NCBI GenBank assembly: GCA_002842515.1
Contig: PHDC01000001.1
Span: 1,054,001 to 1,118,000 of the forward strand
Direction of reading: 5' to 3'
Length of the DNA stretch: 64,000 nt
Origin: Bacteroidetes bacterium HGW-Bacteroidetes-5
GTDB taxonomy: Bacteria; Bacteroidota; Bacteroidia; Bacteroidales; UBA932
Position 1 is the stretch's first letter. The number at the start of each line of letters is the position of its first letter. Below the pieces are notes generated by a model. That model was given only the letters and a program-made list of their open reading frames with translations. It was not told the DNA's origin and searched no databases. Positions 45,109 to 54,179 of this stretch are shown here, in pieces. A program made the position numbers and the translations under genes.

Positions 45109-45591
45109 ATGGAGAGTTCAAACAAAACCAATTTCACACATCTTGACAATCAGGGCGAAGTTAAGATGGTAGATGTGGGAGAGAAACCTCTTTCACATAG
45201 AAAAGCCGTTGCAAAGGGGAGAATATCTCTAACCACTTCTACAATAGAGCAAATTAAAGAGGATAAAATAAAAAAGGGTTCGGTTTTGACTGTAGCAAAG
45301 ATTGCCGGAATTATGGCTGCAAAACGCGCCTCTGAGACTATCCCTCTCTGCCATCCTCTCAATTTGAACGTTGCAAATGTAGAACTCATCTTTCTTGTAG
45401 ACGGGGTTGAGGCAACGGGATATGTCTCCTGTAATGGAAATACCGGAGTGGAGATGGAGGCACTCTGTGCAGTAAGCGCTTCTTTGTTAACAATATACGA
45501 TATGTGCAAAGCTGTAGATAAATCAATGGTTATAAGCGATATAAGGCTGATATCTAAAGAGAAAAATATTTTGAATAAAGAGGAGAGTTAA
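45109..45591 (+). CDS. moaC: Cyclic pyranopterin monophosphate synthase MoaC
   Basis: 160 residues. Converts the MoaA product to cPMP. Characteristic segments are GEVKMVDVGEKPLSHRKAVA, AKIAGIMAAKRASETIPLCHPL (the active-site HPL) and GNTGVEMEALCAVSAS. ATG 45109 (MESSNKTNFTHLD) is chosen; an in-frame TTG at 45085 is inside moaA. It lies 13 bases after moaA, and its stop overlaps the next start (TAATG). Confidence 0.94.
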   Translation: MESSNKTNFTHLDNQGEVKMVDVGEKPLSHRKAVAKGRISLTTSTIEQIKEDKIKKGSVLTVAKIAGIMAAKRASETIPLCHPLNLNVANVELIFLVDGVEATGYVSCNGNTGVEMEALCAVSASLLTIYDMCKAVDKSMVISDIRLISKEKNILNKEES

Positions 45592-46526
45592 TGGAGAGGT
45601 TGTTGAAAATTGTATCTGTAAACATCTCAAAAGAGAAGGGGACAATAAAAACCCCTTGTGAAAAAATTGAGTTGACCCTAAACGGGATAGTGTCCGATGC
45701 TCACTCGGGAGATTGGCACAGACAGGTGAGCCTTCTCTCTACAGAGAGTATTGGTAGCTTTAGCCTTATAAGCGGCAGAGAGTATCTTCCGGGAGAGTTT
45801 GCCGAGAATATTACCCTTTCCGGGATGAAGTTGAACGAGTGCCGCCCCGGAGATATTATTGAAGGAGGTACAGTTGTGTTGCTGGTTACACAAATCGGCA
45901 AAAAGTGTCACGGAGGCGGGTGTGCAGTTTTTAGAGAGTCCGGCGCCTGCGTTATGCCTAAGGATGGAATTTTTTGCAAGGTTCTATCTGCGGGTGAACT
46001 AAAAAAGGGGGATACTCTAATCTATAGACCCAAAGTTTTTCGTATAGGGGTAATCACACTAAGCACAAGAGCATCTCAGGGAGTCTATCCGGACAGAAGC
46101 GGACCAAAGATAATCTCTCTGCTTGAGGAGTACTCAAAAGAGAGTAAGCGGGAGATTGAAACAGATTACCGGCTGATTCCGGACAATAGAGAGTTACTGA
46201 CCAAATTAATAGAAGAGCTTATCCAAAACTCCTATGATTTTATTTTTACAACTGGAGGTACCGGTGTGGGTCCGTCAGATTTTACGCCTGATATTATAAA
46301 ACCTATGCTGGATATTGAGATTCCGGGAATAATGGAGCACATTAGAGTTAAATACGGAGCGACTATGCCGGCTGCTCTGCTAAGCAGAGGTGTAGCAGGA
46401 GTTAAAGGCTCTACCGCTATTTTCACTCTTCCCGGCAGTCTGAATGCAGTTAATGAGTATATGACAGAGATTATGCCTTTAATGGAGCACCTCTTCTTTA
46501 TGAGAACGGGGCTGGATACACACTAA
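45591..46526 (+). CDS. MOSC domain fused to MogA/MoaB-type molybdopterin adenylyltransferase
   Basis: 311 residues. Residues 1-145 are a MOSC domain (GIVSDAHSGDWHRQVSLLS, GEFAENITLSGM, IGKKCHGGGCAVF with its conserved Cys), and 150-311 a MogA/MoaB domain (IGVITLSTRASQGVYPDRSG, FIFTTGGTGVGPSDFTPDI and FTLPGSLNAV). MogA-type domains adenylylate molybdopterin before metal insertion; MOSC domains bind molybdenum cofactor or transfer sulfur. It is the last gene of the moaA-moaC run. Confidence 0.9.
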   Translation: MERLLKIVSVNISKEKGTIKTPCEKIELTLNGIVSDAHSGDWHRQVSLLSTESIGSFSLISGREYLPGEFAENITLSGMKLNECRPGDIIEGGTVVLLVTQIGKKCHGGGCAVFRESGACVMPKDGIFCKVLSAGELKKGDTLIYRPKVFRIGVITLSTRASQGVYPDRSGPKIISLLEEYSKESKREIETDYRLIPDNRELLTKLIEELIQNSYDFIFTTGGTGVGPSDFTPDIIKPMLDIEIPGIMEHIRVKYGATMPAALLSRGVAGVKGSTAIFTLPGSLNAVNEYMTEIMPLMEHLFFMRTGLDTH

Positions 46527-46542
46527 TGTTGCACCAGCCCCG
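46507..46542. terminator. Hairpin at the end of the MOSC-MogA gene
   Basis: CGGGGCTGG (46507-46515) and CCAGCCCCG (46534-46542) form a perfect 9-bp stem with an 18-base loop that contains the stop codon. No T run follows on either strand, so termination is likely but unproven; it lies between convergent genes and could serve both. Confidence 0.5.
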
Positions 46543-46569
46543 AACAATTATCTATAATCTAAAAGAGTA

Positions 46570-49080
46570 CTACTCTACAGAGATAAAAGTTTTTTCAATA
46601 TATCTTGTTAAGTAGGTTGTATGAGCAGCAGTTGCAAAATCGCTGCTCTTAGTCTTTTTAAGCTTTTTAAGGAGGTCACTGAGTTGTGTATAAGCTATTG
46701 CCGTACACTCTGTCATATCCTTCGGATTTGAAGATGGTTTAACAACTGCACCCATTCTGGCGACTGTAGCCGCTCCGGTAAAAAGATCACACAGAGTGGT
46801 TACATAAACCTTTTGAAGAACCCGTTTATAGATATCCACTTCACGCGAAGTGCCCAGGTTAAACATAATTGTTTTGTTTAGCGAATTAAACAACTCCTCA
46901 ACACTATAGGCAGATTTACCCAATGCACTCTCGGCAGCAACCAGATTCATAATAACCCGTCTGCTAACAATGGAGCTTAGTGCTGTAGAGTATGCCCTCT
47001 CCATAAAGAGTTCGTTACGACTCGGGAATTTGCTCATATACTCTGTCGGAATAAGCCACAAAGGTGTGTTTACAAAGAGGTTTCTGTTTAGAAAATCCAT
47101 AGCCTCCACCTGCTTCTCTCTCTCGACATAGATATAAACATCTCCATCCATCTCTACGGTTTTGGACTCTTGATAGATGCCCCCTACCCACTTGGCAACG
47201 TGTCCTATGTACCTGCGGAATTGATTGTTAACCTCTGTATGCATAGTCCTGAGATTATCATACTCCTCGTTTGGCATCTTGCTCCACTCTCCCAAATTGG
47301 CCATCACCACCTTAAGATTCTTAATCCCGAGTTCATTCGCCTTCATCTGGTTATCTCCAAGATCTTCGGCCTGAAGTCTCGGGTCGTTTGAACTACTCTC
47401 GGTTCCAAACCAATATCTTCTGTCTTTAGTCTTTTCAATTGTCCATAAATTGATCTTCGTAAGCTCCTTAACCGGGTCATTTATCTCCGGGAATCTGCGA
47501 TATCCCCACTCAATTGCCCAATCGTCGTAGTGACTCAATCTCGGGAAGAGAAGCTCTCTTGGAATATTATCTTCGGGTTGTGCCACATAGTTAAACCTCG
47601 AGTAGTCCATTATTGATGTTGTGTGTCCGTTCTCTTTAAGAAAATCTTTGTCCCTTAGTTGTTCAACAGTATAAAAGCCGGTGCCCCCAAAGTTATGTCT
47701 CAAACCCAGGGTGTGACCCACCTCGTGAGAAGAGACAAAGCGGATAAGCTGGCCCATAAGCTCTGTGTCGAAAATCATCTTTCTTGCAGCAGGGTCAACA
47801 GGTGAGCACTGAACCATATACCAGTTCCTAAGCAGGGACATAACATTGTGATACCAGTTAATGTGGCTCTCAATTATCTCTCCCGACCTCGGGTCGTTAA
47901 CATTTGGGCCGCTTGCATTTGGAATATCGGATGGTTTGTAAACTATTGCAGAGAAACGGGCATCCTCAAGAGACCACTCAGGATTCTGCTGGGCAGTCGG
48001 TGCCTCAAGAGCATAGATTGCGTTTTTAAACCCTGCTTTTTCAAAAACCTTCTGCCAGTCATTTACCCCCTGGATAAGGTATGGAACCCAATCCTTTGGA
48101 GTTGCGGGATCAATATAGAATACAATAGGCTTTGCCGGTTCTACCAGTTCGCCTCTTTTGTATTTTTCTACATCCTGTGGCTTCGGCTCAAGTCTCCAAC
48201 GGGTAATCATTCTTATATCTTTCACACCCTGTGGGTTCTGGTCATAATCTGTATAACCTGTGGTGAAGTATCCAACTCTGGAATCTGCATAACGAGGCAC
48301 CATAGGAACCTTTGGAAGCAGTACAAATGAGTTATTAAGTTCATAAGTGGCTGTTGCACTTCCATCTGCAAGCATATAGGTCTTAACAGTTTTTACCTCT
48401 GTATTTATCGGATAGGTTGTAATAGCACTTATATAACTGCTCTCTTTGATTGGAGCTCCCAGTTTAAATGAGGATTTAGTAGATTTACGGAAGAAGAGAG
48501 TTTCGGAATCTGTGTTAAAAAGATCTGTTACATCAATAATGTTATCTCTCTTGTCTGCAGACTGTGCCTTGATTTCGAAAGTGGCCGAAATACCGGCAAG
48601 ATTTGATCTTTGAAGAGCTGTGAACATTGCCTGGGTGCTATCTTTCGAGCGCTCTCTGTTTAGTATCTTTCTTAGGAATATCTTGTTATTCGGTCCCATC
48701 TCAAACCTGAACATTGCTGTGTTAAGGTGGTCTCCGGCATATCCGTCAAAATCTGACCTGATTCCTGCAGCAGCCTTAGAGATCCTGGTAACCATTATTA
48801 TATCCCTGTCAAGGAGTGTGTCATTAATGTTTATAAAAAACCTCCCCTCCTGATTGTAGACAGTTGTAAGACCAACCATTGGTTTTGTCCCCGGTTTGAT
48901 GAATTTTTCAATGGAAATCGGCCCCTTTTCCGGTGCCTTCTTAACACTGTCCACAGCAGTTGTCTGCTCCTGTTTCTGTGCAGGGGGAGCCACCCTTGAT
49001 CCTCTCTGTTGTGCATTCGTGATGTTAACAAACACCATAAAAACGACCAAAAGAGCTATCAGTTGTTTTGTTTTTAGCAT
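46570..49080 (-). CDS. Secreted zinc-dependent metalloprotease, DUF5117/DUF5118 type
   Basis: 836 residues. Signal peptide MLKTKQLIALLVVFMVFVNI with cleavage near NAQQ, then a short spacer and the N-terminal DUF5118/DUF5117-like region. The metzincin-like zinc site is HEVGHTLGLRHNF (about residue 454), followed by MDYSRFNY, a Met-turn-like segment. A C-terminal helical domain follows. It probably degrades proteins in the periplasm or outside. It separates the moa genes from modBC but is on the opposite strand, so a functional link to molybdenum is unlikely. Confidence 0.85.
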   Translation of the reverse strand: MLKTKQLIALLVVFMVFVNITNAQQRGSRVAPPAQKQEQTTAVDSVKKAPEKGPISIEKFIKPGTKPMVGLTTVYNQEGRFFININDTLLDRDIIMVTRISKAAAGIRSDFDGYAGDHLNTAMFRFEMGPNNKIFLRKILNRERSKDSTQAMFTALQRSNLAGISATFEIKAQSADKRDNIIDVTDLFNTDSETLFFRKSTKSSFKLGAPIKESSYISAITTYPINTEVKTVKTYMLADGSATATYELNNSFVLLPKVPMVPRYADSRVGYFTTGYTDYDQNPQGVKDIRMITRWRLEPKPQDVEKYKRGELVEPAKPIVFYIDPATPKDWVPYLIQGVNDWQKVFEKAGFKNAIYALEAPTAQQNPEWSLEDARFSAIVYKPSDIPNASGPNVNDPRSGEIIESHINWYHNVMSLLRNWYMVQCSPVDPAARKMIFDTELMGQLIRFVSSHEVGHTLGLRHNFGGTGFYTVEQLRDKDFLKENGHTTSIMDYSRFNYVAQPEDNIPRELLFPRLSHYDDWAIEWGYRRFPEINDPVKELTKINLWTIEKTKDRRYWFGTESSSNDPRLQAEDLGDNQMKANELGIKNLKVVMANLGEWSKMPNEEYDNLRTMHTEVNNQFRRYIGHVAKWVGGIYQESKTVEMDGDVYIYVEREKQVEAMDFLNRNLFVNTPLWLIPTEYMSKFPSRNELFMERAYSTALSSIVSRRVIMNLVAAESALGKSAYSVEELFNSLNKTIMFNLGTSREVDIYKRVLQKVYVTTLCDLFTGAATVARMGAVVKPSSNPKDMTECTAIAYTQLSDLLKKLKKTKSSDFATAAHTTYLTRYIEKTFISVE

Positions 49081-49124
49081 AAATCTATTATTTTTAATTA
49101 ACGGAGACGAAGGTAGGAAATTTA

Positions 49125-49157
49125 TTGAAACCGGAGATGTGAAAATGTTTATCTTTG
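49125..49157 (+). promoter_or_regulatory. Putative modB promoter
   Basis: TTG (49125-49127), 22-base spacer, TATCTTTG (49150-49157). The preferred modB ATG at 49163 begins where transcription should start, so the mRNA may be leaderless. Confidence 0.5.
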
Positions 49158-49162
49158 TTTCA

Positions 49163-49942
49163 ATGAGAAGTTATAGTCAATATAGTAATACCCGCATACT
49201 CTTTATGTTTCTGGGCGGTGTTATACTGCTCTTTTTGATTGCGCCTCTGGTGGGTATGTTTATATCCGTTAAATCTCCGGAGCTCTTCTCCACTCTTACA
49301 GACAACGCTGTTCGCTCAAGTATACTCCGGACACTGCTCATATCGGCACTGGCTACCATTGCTGCCTCTCTTTTAGCCATTCCTTTGGCATATTTGCTGG
49401 CAAGAAGAACATTCCCATTAAAGGGGGTTGTGGAGGCGATTATAGACTTACCGATTGTAATACCCCACTCTGCTGCCGGAATTGCCCTTTTGGGATTTAT
49501 CTCCAGAGACTCTCTTCTGGGTTCCGTTGCAGATTCATTTGGAATAACGCTTGTGGGCTCTCCTATAGCTATTGGGCTTGCAATGGCTTTTGTAAGTGTT
49601 CCTTTCCTCATTACATCTGCAAGAGATGGTTTTGCCGCAGTTCCCATAAGGCTGGAGAGGGCGGCAGAGACTCTGGGAGCGGGACAGTTTACAGTTTTTC
49701 GTGAAATTAGTCTGCCACTGGCAAAGAGATCTGTAATATCGGGACTGGTACTGATGTTCGCAAGAGGAATGAGTGAGTTTGGCGCAGTGGTTATAGTTGC
49801 GTACCACCCTATGACAACTCCGGTGCTAATTTTTGACAGATTCAACTCCTTCGGTCTGGACTATGCAAGGCCTGTAGCTGCAATATTTATTGTAATCACA
49901 CTACTAATATTCGTTATACTAAGAATTTACCAAAAGAGATAG
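49163..49942 (+). CDS. modB: Molybdate/tungstate ABC transporter permease, ModB type
   Basis: 259 residues with about six membrane helices (ILFMFLGGVILLFLIAPLVG at the start). The ABC permease loop EAA motif is ERAAETLGAGQFTVFREISLPLA, and MSEFGAVVIVAYHP is typical of ModB/WtpB proteins. ATG 49163 (MRSYSQYSNTR) is favoured by the promoter box; ATG 49145 is in frame but inside that box. modC follows after 24 bases. The substrate-binding protein ModA is not in this window. Molybdate versus tungstate cannot be separated by eye. Confidence 0.86.
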   Translation: MRSYSQYSNTRILFMFLGGVILLFLIAPLVGMFISVKSPELFSTLTDNAVRSSILRTLLISALATIAASLLAIPLAYLLARRTFPLKGVVEAIIDLPIVIPHSAAGIALLGFISRDSLLGSVADSFGITLVGSPIAIGLAMAFVSVPFLITSARDGFAAVPIRLERAAETLGAGQFTVFREISLPLAKRSVISGLVLMFARGMSEFGAVVIVAYHPMTTPVLIFDRFNSFGLDYARPVAAIFIVITLLIFVILRIYQKR

Positions 49943-49966
49943 TTATATATCTGCAAAATATGAAAT

Positions 49967-50584
49967 ATGCTTGAAATCAATAACCTCATATACTCAGTAG
50001 GTAATTTTACTCTCGGCCCAATAAGCCTTACACTCGAAAAGGGGGAGTATCTCGCTCTTTTCGGCCCCTCAGGGTCGGGTAAATCTCTTTTTCTTGAGCT
50101 GATTTCGGGTATTCGAACTGTGCAATCAGGAACTATTCTTTTTGATGGTAATGAAATCACCTATACTCCACCCCAAAAGCGCCCGGTTGCAATGCTTTTC
50201 CAGGACTTTGCTCTCTTCCCGCATATGTCTGTTATAGATAATATAACCTTTCCGCTCAAGATGAGGGGATATACGGCAGATGAGAAGAGAGAGCGTGCAG
50301 ATGAGCTTGGTGGATATCTCTCTATTGACCATCTAATGAATAGGTCTGTGGAGGGTCTCTCCGGCGGCGAAAAGCAGAGAGTTGCCCTTGCACGGGCGAT
50401 AGCCTGCGACCCTGCCATATTACTTCTTGACGAACCCCTCTCTGCACTGGACCAGGAGTTGCGTGAGGAGGCCATAGCATTGCTGACTCTGGTAAAGAGC
50501 AGCTCCCGTGCAATCATCCACGTAACACACAATAGAGATGAGATTCAGGAGCTAGCTACCCGAACACAATATTTCAAATCTTAA
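49967..50584 (+). CDS. modC: Molybdate ABC transporter ATPase, ModC type
   Basis: 205 residues: a bare ABC ATPase with Walker A GPSGSGKS, Q loop FQDFALFPHM, signature LSGGEKQR, Walker B LLLDEP and the His switch HVTHN. It lacks the C-terminal molybdate-binding (MOP/TOBE) regulatory domain of full-length ModC (about 350 residues). Substrate assignment rests on the adjacent modB. It ends 11 bases before a serine hydrolase gene. Confidence 0.82.
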   Translation: MLEINNLIYSVGNFTLGPISLTLEKGEYLALFGPSGSGKSLFLELISGIRTVQSGTILFDGNEITYTPPQKRPVAMLFQDFALFPHMSVIDNITFPLKMRGYTADEKRERADELGGYLSIDHLMNRSVEGLSGGEKQRVALARAIACDPAILLLDEPLSALDQELREEAIALLTLVKSSSRAIIHVTHNRDEIQELATRTQYFKS

Positions 50585-50595
50585 ACAATCTAAAA

Positions 50596-52098
50596 ATGGG
50601 AACAAACAAGATTATCCTCAGAGTTTTAACAGTACTCTTTTTTGCAGCAACTCCTTTATCTGTTGTTGGGCAGAGCTCATCGGAGATAGATAAACTTTGT
50701 CAAAGTGTTTTTAAAGAGTGGAACCTGCCGGGAATGTCCATTGTTGTTGTAAAAGATGGGAAAGTGGTGTTCTTGGAGGGTTATGGAAAGAGCACCTATA
50801 AACCGGATGGCGAAGATATAACTCCGGACACCCAATTTGTAATAGCTTCAACCTCAAAGGCATTTACATCTGCCCTTCTTGCAACCATTATGGATAAGTA
50901 CCCCGTTAAATGGAGTGATACCGTAGTAAACCACCTCCCCGATTTTCGTCTTTACGACAAGTGGGTTACATCCAATTTTCTGGTAAAGGATATTATGGTT
51001 CACAAAACCGGATTCAACGCCTATGCTGCAGACGATTTGCCACACTTTGGATACAACAGGGATGAGATATACACTCTGTTACGACATATAGAGCCATCCT
51101 ACAGCTTCCGCACAACCTATGCATACAATAATGTCCTCTATACTGTTAGTGCAAAAATTATTGAGAAGTACTCCGGTATGAGCTGGGATGATGCAATTGT
51201 TAAGAACATCTTTACCCCGTTACAGATGACTTCCAGCACAACCGGCAACAGATCTTTTTTCACCTCAACAAAACTTGCAAAAGGACACAGACACTATAAA
51301 GATGGAGATTCTATAAAATTTGCCTTAAGAGAGGATATCCAAAACGGATACAGATGGTTGTCCGCAATTGCTCCCGCAGGATTTGTAATCTCAACAGCCA
51401 GGGATATGGGAAACTGGCTAATGATGCATCTGGATGGCGGAGTTTTTAACGGTACAAGAATCATATCTAAAGAGAATCACTCCTATCTCTTCACTCCGCA
51501 GACTATCAGCGGCTGGGACTCAACAACAGTAAATAACTATGCTCAGGGGTGGACCATAGAGCAGAGCAGCTCCGGCAGATTGATTCGTCACACAGGTCTG
51601 GCATATGGTTATACGGCTCTGGTCGGTATGGTTCCCGAACTCAAAATGGGCTTTGCTATTTTAACAAATGCAGGTAATACGACGAATCCTCATCTTGCCA
51701 TAGCACGGGAGCTTATTGAGATGTATCGCGGAAAAGATGAAAAGAACTGGCGGGAACACTATCTCTCACAATTTATGAGATCAACTGCAAGAGGGACAGC
51801 AAGAGAGAGTAAAGACTCAATCGCGCCAAAAAGGGGTGAACTATATACCGGCAGTTATTTTAAAGAGGATTTCGGAGATGTTAATGTATCCCTTAAAGAG
51901 GGTAGACTCCTCTTTTCGCTAAAAGATGCTACCGGTGAACTCAAACATAAAAACGGAGATACTTTTACTGTAACCATTTCGGGAGCAGGGAGTATTGAGG
52001 TTCAGTTTTTCCCGGGTATAAATATCCCCATAGAGTCACTCACCTTTAAGATTGGCGACCCTATAGGGAAATTCTATAAAAGAGAGAACTTAAGATAG
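50596..52098 (+). CDS. Serine hydrolase, class C beta-lactamase fold, secreted
   Basis: 500 residues with a signal peptide (ILRVLTVLFFAATPLSVVGQ). Catalytic SXXK is STSK in FVIASTSKAFTSALLATI (about residue 95), YXN is YNN in TTYAYNNVLYTVSAKI, and HTG (LIRHTGLAYGY) takes the place of KTG. After about residue 400 there is a separate beta-rich tail (GELYTGSYFKEDFGDVNVSL) resembling DUF3471. Probably a D-amino-acid peptidase or esterase in the envelope. Paralogue of the hydrolase at 34156-35472 but not a close one. Confidence 0.85.
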   Translation: MGTNKIILRVLTVLFFAATPLSVVGQSSSEIDKLCQSVFKEWNLPGMSIVVVKDGKVVFLEGYGKSTYKPDGEDITPDTQFVIASTSKAFTSALLATIMDKYPVKWSDTVVNHLPDFRLYDKWVTSNFLVKDIMVHKTGFNAYAADDLPHFGYNRDEIYTLLRHIEPSYSFRTTYAYNNVLYTVSAKIIEKYSGMSWDDAIVKNIFTPLQMTSSTTGNRSFFTSTKLAKGHRHYKDGDSIKFALREDIQNGYRWLSAIAPAGFVISTARDMGNWLMMHLDGGVFNGTRIISKENHSYLFTPQTISGWDSTTVNNYAQGWTIEQSSSGRLIRHTGLAYGYTALVGMVPELKMGFAILTNAGNTTNPHLAIARELIEMYRGKDEKNWREHYLSQFMRSTARGTARESKDSIAPKRGELYTGSYFKEDFGDVNVSLKEGRLLFSLKDATGELKHKNGDTFTVTISGAGSIEVQFFPGINIPIESLTFKIGDPIGKFYKRENLR

Positions 52099-52111
52099 CA
52101 GATATCTGCCC

Positions 52112-52387
52112 TTAAGGATTCATAAGATCTGTATTCTGGAAACTTAAAATTTCGTAAATATGCTCTATAGCGTGTGCTGCAGGGCCGGATGGGTCAAGGA
52201 ACTTAGCCCTGTTAAGGGCGTTTATTGCCTCTCCCCACTGTTGCTCTCTGCGGTATATTCCACCCAGAAGATACCACCCTTCGGCACTATCCGGATTTTT
52301 ATCAAGAAACTTTCGTAGCTCTTTATGTGCACTCTCACTTCCCTCCCGGCGAAGGATCTGCTCTATCTCCATCAGATTCTTTTCCAT
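52112..52387 (-). CDS. Small tetratricopeptide-repeat protein
   Basis: 91 residues, no signal. It contains about two TPR units (LRKFLDKNPDSAEGWYLLGG, then WGEAINALNRAKFLDPSGPA), enough for a partner-binding surface. It is the last gene of the rnf run, one base after rnfA, so it may be an Rnf accessory protein; that is only from position. Function unknown. Confidence 0.72.
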   Translation of the reverse strand: MEKNLMEIEQILRREGSESAHKELRKFLDKNPDSAEGWYLLGGIYRREQQWGEAINALNRAKFLDPSGPAAHAIEHIYEILSFQNTDLMNP

Positions 52388-52388
52388 A

Positions 52389-52988
52389 CTATACTAAACC
52401 TGCAAAACCCATAAAAGCCAGGGCAAGTATGCCCGCCGTTATTAAGGCTATCGGTGTACCTTTAAAAGATTTAGGAACATTTGCCAACTCCAGTTGTTCC
52501 CGAAGACCTGCAAACAGTATCATTGCAAGACCGAATCCCAATGCGCTTGCTACTGCAAATACCACAGACTGAGCCATATTTAACATATGAGGGTCCCCTC
52601 CGAAAGTGAACTCTTTAGAAACCACTAAAATAGCAACACCCAGAACGGCACAGTTTGTTGTTATCAGCGGAAGGAATATTCCCAGCGCCTGATAAAGGGA
52701 GGGGCTTATTTTCTTCATTATGATCTCTACCATCTGCACAAGAGAAGCAATAACCACTATGAAGGTGACTGTTTGCATAAACTCAATCTTGAGCGGAATC
52801 AAAACAAAGTACTGTAGCATATAGGTAACAAGAGTTGCTACAGCCATTACAAATGTAACGGCTCCGGACATCCCCGCAGCTGTGCTTACCTTATTGGATA
52901 CTCCCAGAAAAGGGCAAACACCCAAAAATTGCGACAACAAAATATTGTTGACAAAAACGGCTGAAATAATTATTATAATGTACTCCAT
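52389..52988 (-). CDS. rnfA: Rnf complex subunit RnfA
   Basis: 199 residues, six membrane helices. [21 protein letters not shown] near the N-terminus and [14 protein letters not shown] in the middle carry the conserved Cys residues that hold a membrane-embedded iron-sulfur cluster shared with RnfE. ATG 52988 (MEYIIIIIS) is chosen; the frame extends 28 codons up into rnfE. Sixth gene of the rnf operon. Confidence 0.95.
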   Translation of the reverse strand: MEYIIIIISAVFVNNILLSQFLGVCPFLGVSNKVSTAAGMSGAVTFVMAVATLVTYMLQYFVLIPLKIEFMQTVTFIVVIASLVQMVEIIMKKISPSLYQALGIFLPLITTNCAVLGVAILVVSKEFTFGGDPHMLNMAQSVVFAVASALGFGLAMILFAGLREQLELANVPKSFKGTPIALITAGILALAFMGFAGLV

Positions 52989-52998
52989 AATTTTCAGT

Positions 52999-53586
52999 TT
53001 AAGAGATTCTGGATTTGAACTTATTAAAAATAACCAGCAAATAACCCAGTGCAATGAATGCTCCCGGTGCAAGTATGAAAACCAGCATACCGTCTGAATT
53101 AATTAGCTTAACTCCGAAGATGGAGGCACTTCCCAAAAGCTCCCTTACAGCTCCCAGAACCGTAAGGCTGAGGGTGAACCCAATCCCAATTCCGACACCG
53201 TCTGCAGCTGAGTCCATAACTCCGCTTTTTGAAGCAAAAGCCTCTGCCCGTCCGAGTACAATACAGTTTACCACAATAAGCGGTATAAAGAGACCCAGTG
53301 TCTCATATAATCCGGGGGTATATGCCTGCATCAATAGCTGAAGAATAGTTACAAATGCCGCAATTACAACAATATATGACGGAATTCTAACCTTATTCGG
53401 TATCAATCCGGAGATTGAAGATATCGCCATATTTGACATTATAAGTACAAAAGTTGTGGCAATGCCCATTCCCATTCCGTTGATTGCGGAGGTTGTCGTA
53501 CCCAGAGTTGGGCACATTCCCAGAAGAAGTACAAATACGGGATTCTCCTTTATTACTCCCCTTGATATAAGTGCTAGTCTACTCAT
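52999..53586 (-). CDS. rnfE: Rnf complex subunit RnfE
   Basis: 195 residues, six membrane helices, paralogous to Rnf[21 protein letters not shown] and [20 protein letters not shown] are the family signatures with the paired cysteines. ATG 53586 overlaps the rnfG stop as TAATG, so translation is coupled. Followed by rnfA after 10 bases. Confidence 0.95.
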   Translation of the reverse strand: MSRLALISRGVIKENPVFVLLLGMCPTLGTTTSAINGMGMGIATTFVLIMSNMAISSISGLIPNKVRIPSYIVVIAAFVTILQLLMQAYTPGLYETLGLFIPLIVVNCIVLGRAEAFASKSGVMDSAADGVGIGIGFTLSLTVLGAVRELLGSASIFGVKLINSDGMLVFILAPGAFIALGYLLVIFNKFKSRIS

Positions 53587-54179
53587 TATTCACCTCCCTG
53601 TTTTTCTGTTTGTTCAACACACAATTTGAATACCTCCCAAGCTGTCGTAACAGCTTCGCAATAGGCCCGGGAGGTTATTGTAGAGGCTGTTATTGCATCT
53701 ACATCTCCTCCGTCCTTTTTAACAACCATCTTGAACTCATTGGGGTTTTTACCCTGAAACTGTACACTGAAGTTACTCTTTGATGTCTCTATTTTATCTC
53801 CCAGACCGGGAGTCTCAGAGTGAGAGAGTACAGAGATGCTTTTAATAACTCCCTCAATGCCGAATCCTACCATAATAGAGATTCTGCCGGCAAACCCGGA
53901 GGCGTAACTTTCAATAGCGTAACCAACAATATTATCTCCCATTTTTGCAGGATAGACCTTATAGCTCTTTCCCATATAATCTACCGAGATAATTTGGGAC
54001 GAAGGGTCGTTGTCAAATTCCGGCGAGACGCTGGCAATAGCACTGTTGGTCTTGGCTGTCATAGCTACTTCAATTGGACCCTTTGTTAGCGCATATACTC
54101 CTCCCAGCAAAGCAGAGGATACAAGAGTGATTACCGAAAGTGTGGCAACCATATTTTTAAGTGAAGATACCTTAGCCAT
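53586..54179 (-). CDS. rnfG: Rnf complex subunit RnfG (covalent FMN)
   Basis: 197 residues with one N-terminal membrane helix (MVATLSVITLVSSALLGGVY) and a periplasmic FMN-binding domain. The flavinylation motif appears as TASTITS near residue 170, a variant of the usual S(G/A)AT-X-TS; its Thr should carry FMN. GYAIESYASGFAGRISIMVGF and HSETPGLGDKIE are typical. It overlaps rnfD by 8 bases and has a GGAGG upstream within rnfD. Confidence 0.93.
   Translation of the reverse strand: MAKVSSLKNMVATLSVITLVSSALLGGVYALTKGPIEVAMTAKTNSAIASVSPEFDNDPSSQIISVDYMGKSYKVYPAKMGDNIVGYAIESYASGFAGRISIMVGFGIEGVIKSISVLSHSETPGLGDKIETSKSNFSVQFQGKNPNEFKMVVKKDGGDVDAITASTITSRAYCEAVTTAWEVFKLCVEQTEKQGGE

Noticed and set aside
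48896..49144. Longer modB reading frame reaching into the metalloprotease gene
   Set aside because: The upstream part is antisense to the signal peptide region of the metalloprotease and precedes the promoter box.
53000..53072. Longer rnfA start
   Set aside because: The extra 28 residues overlap rnfE and are not hydrophobic in the family pattern; ATG 52988 matches RnfA.
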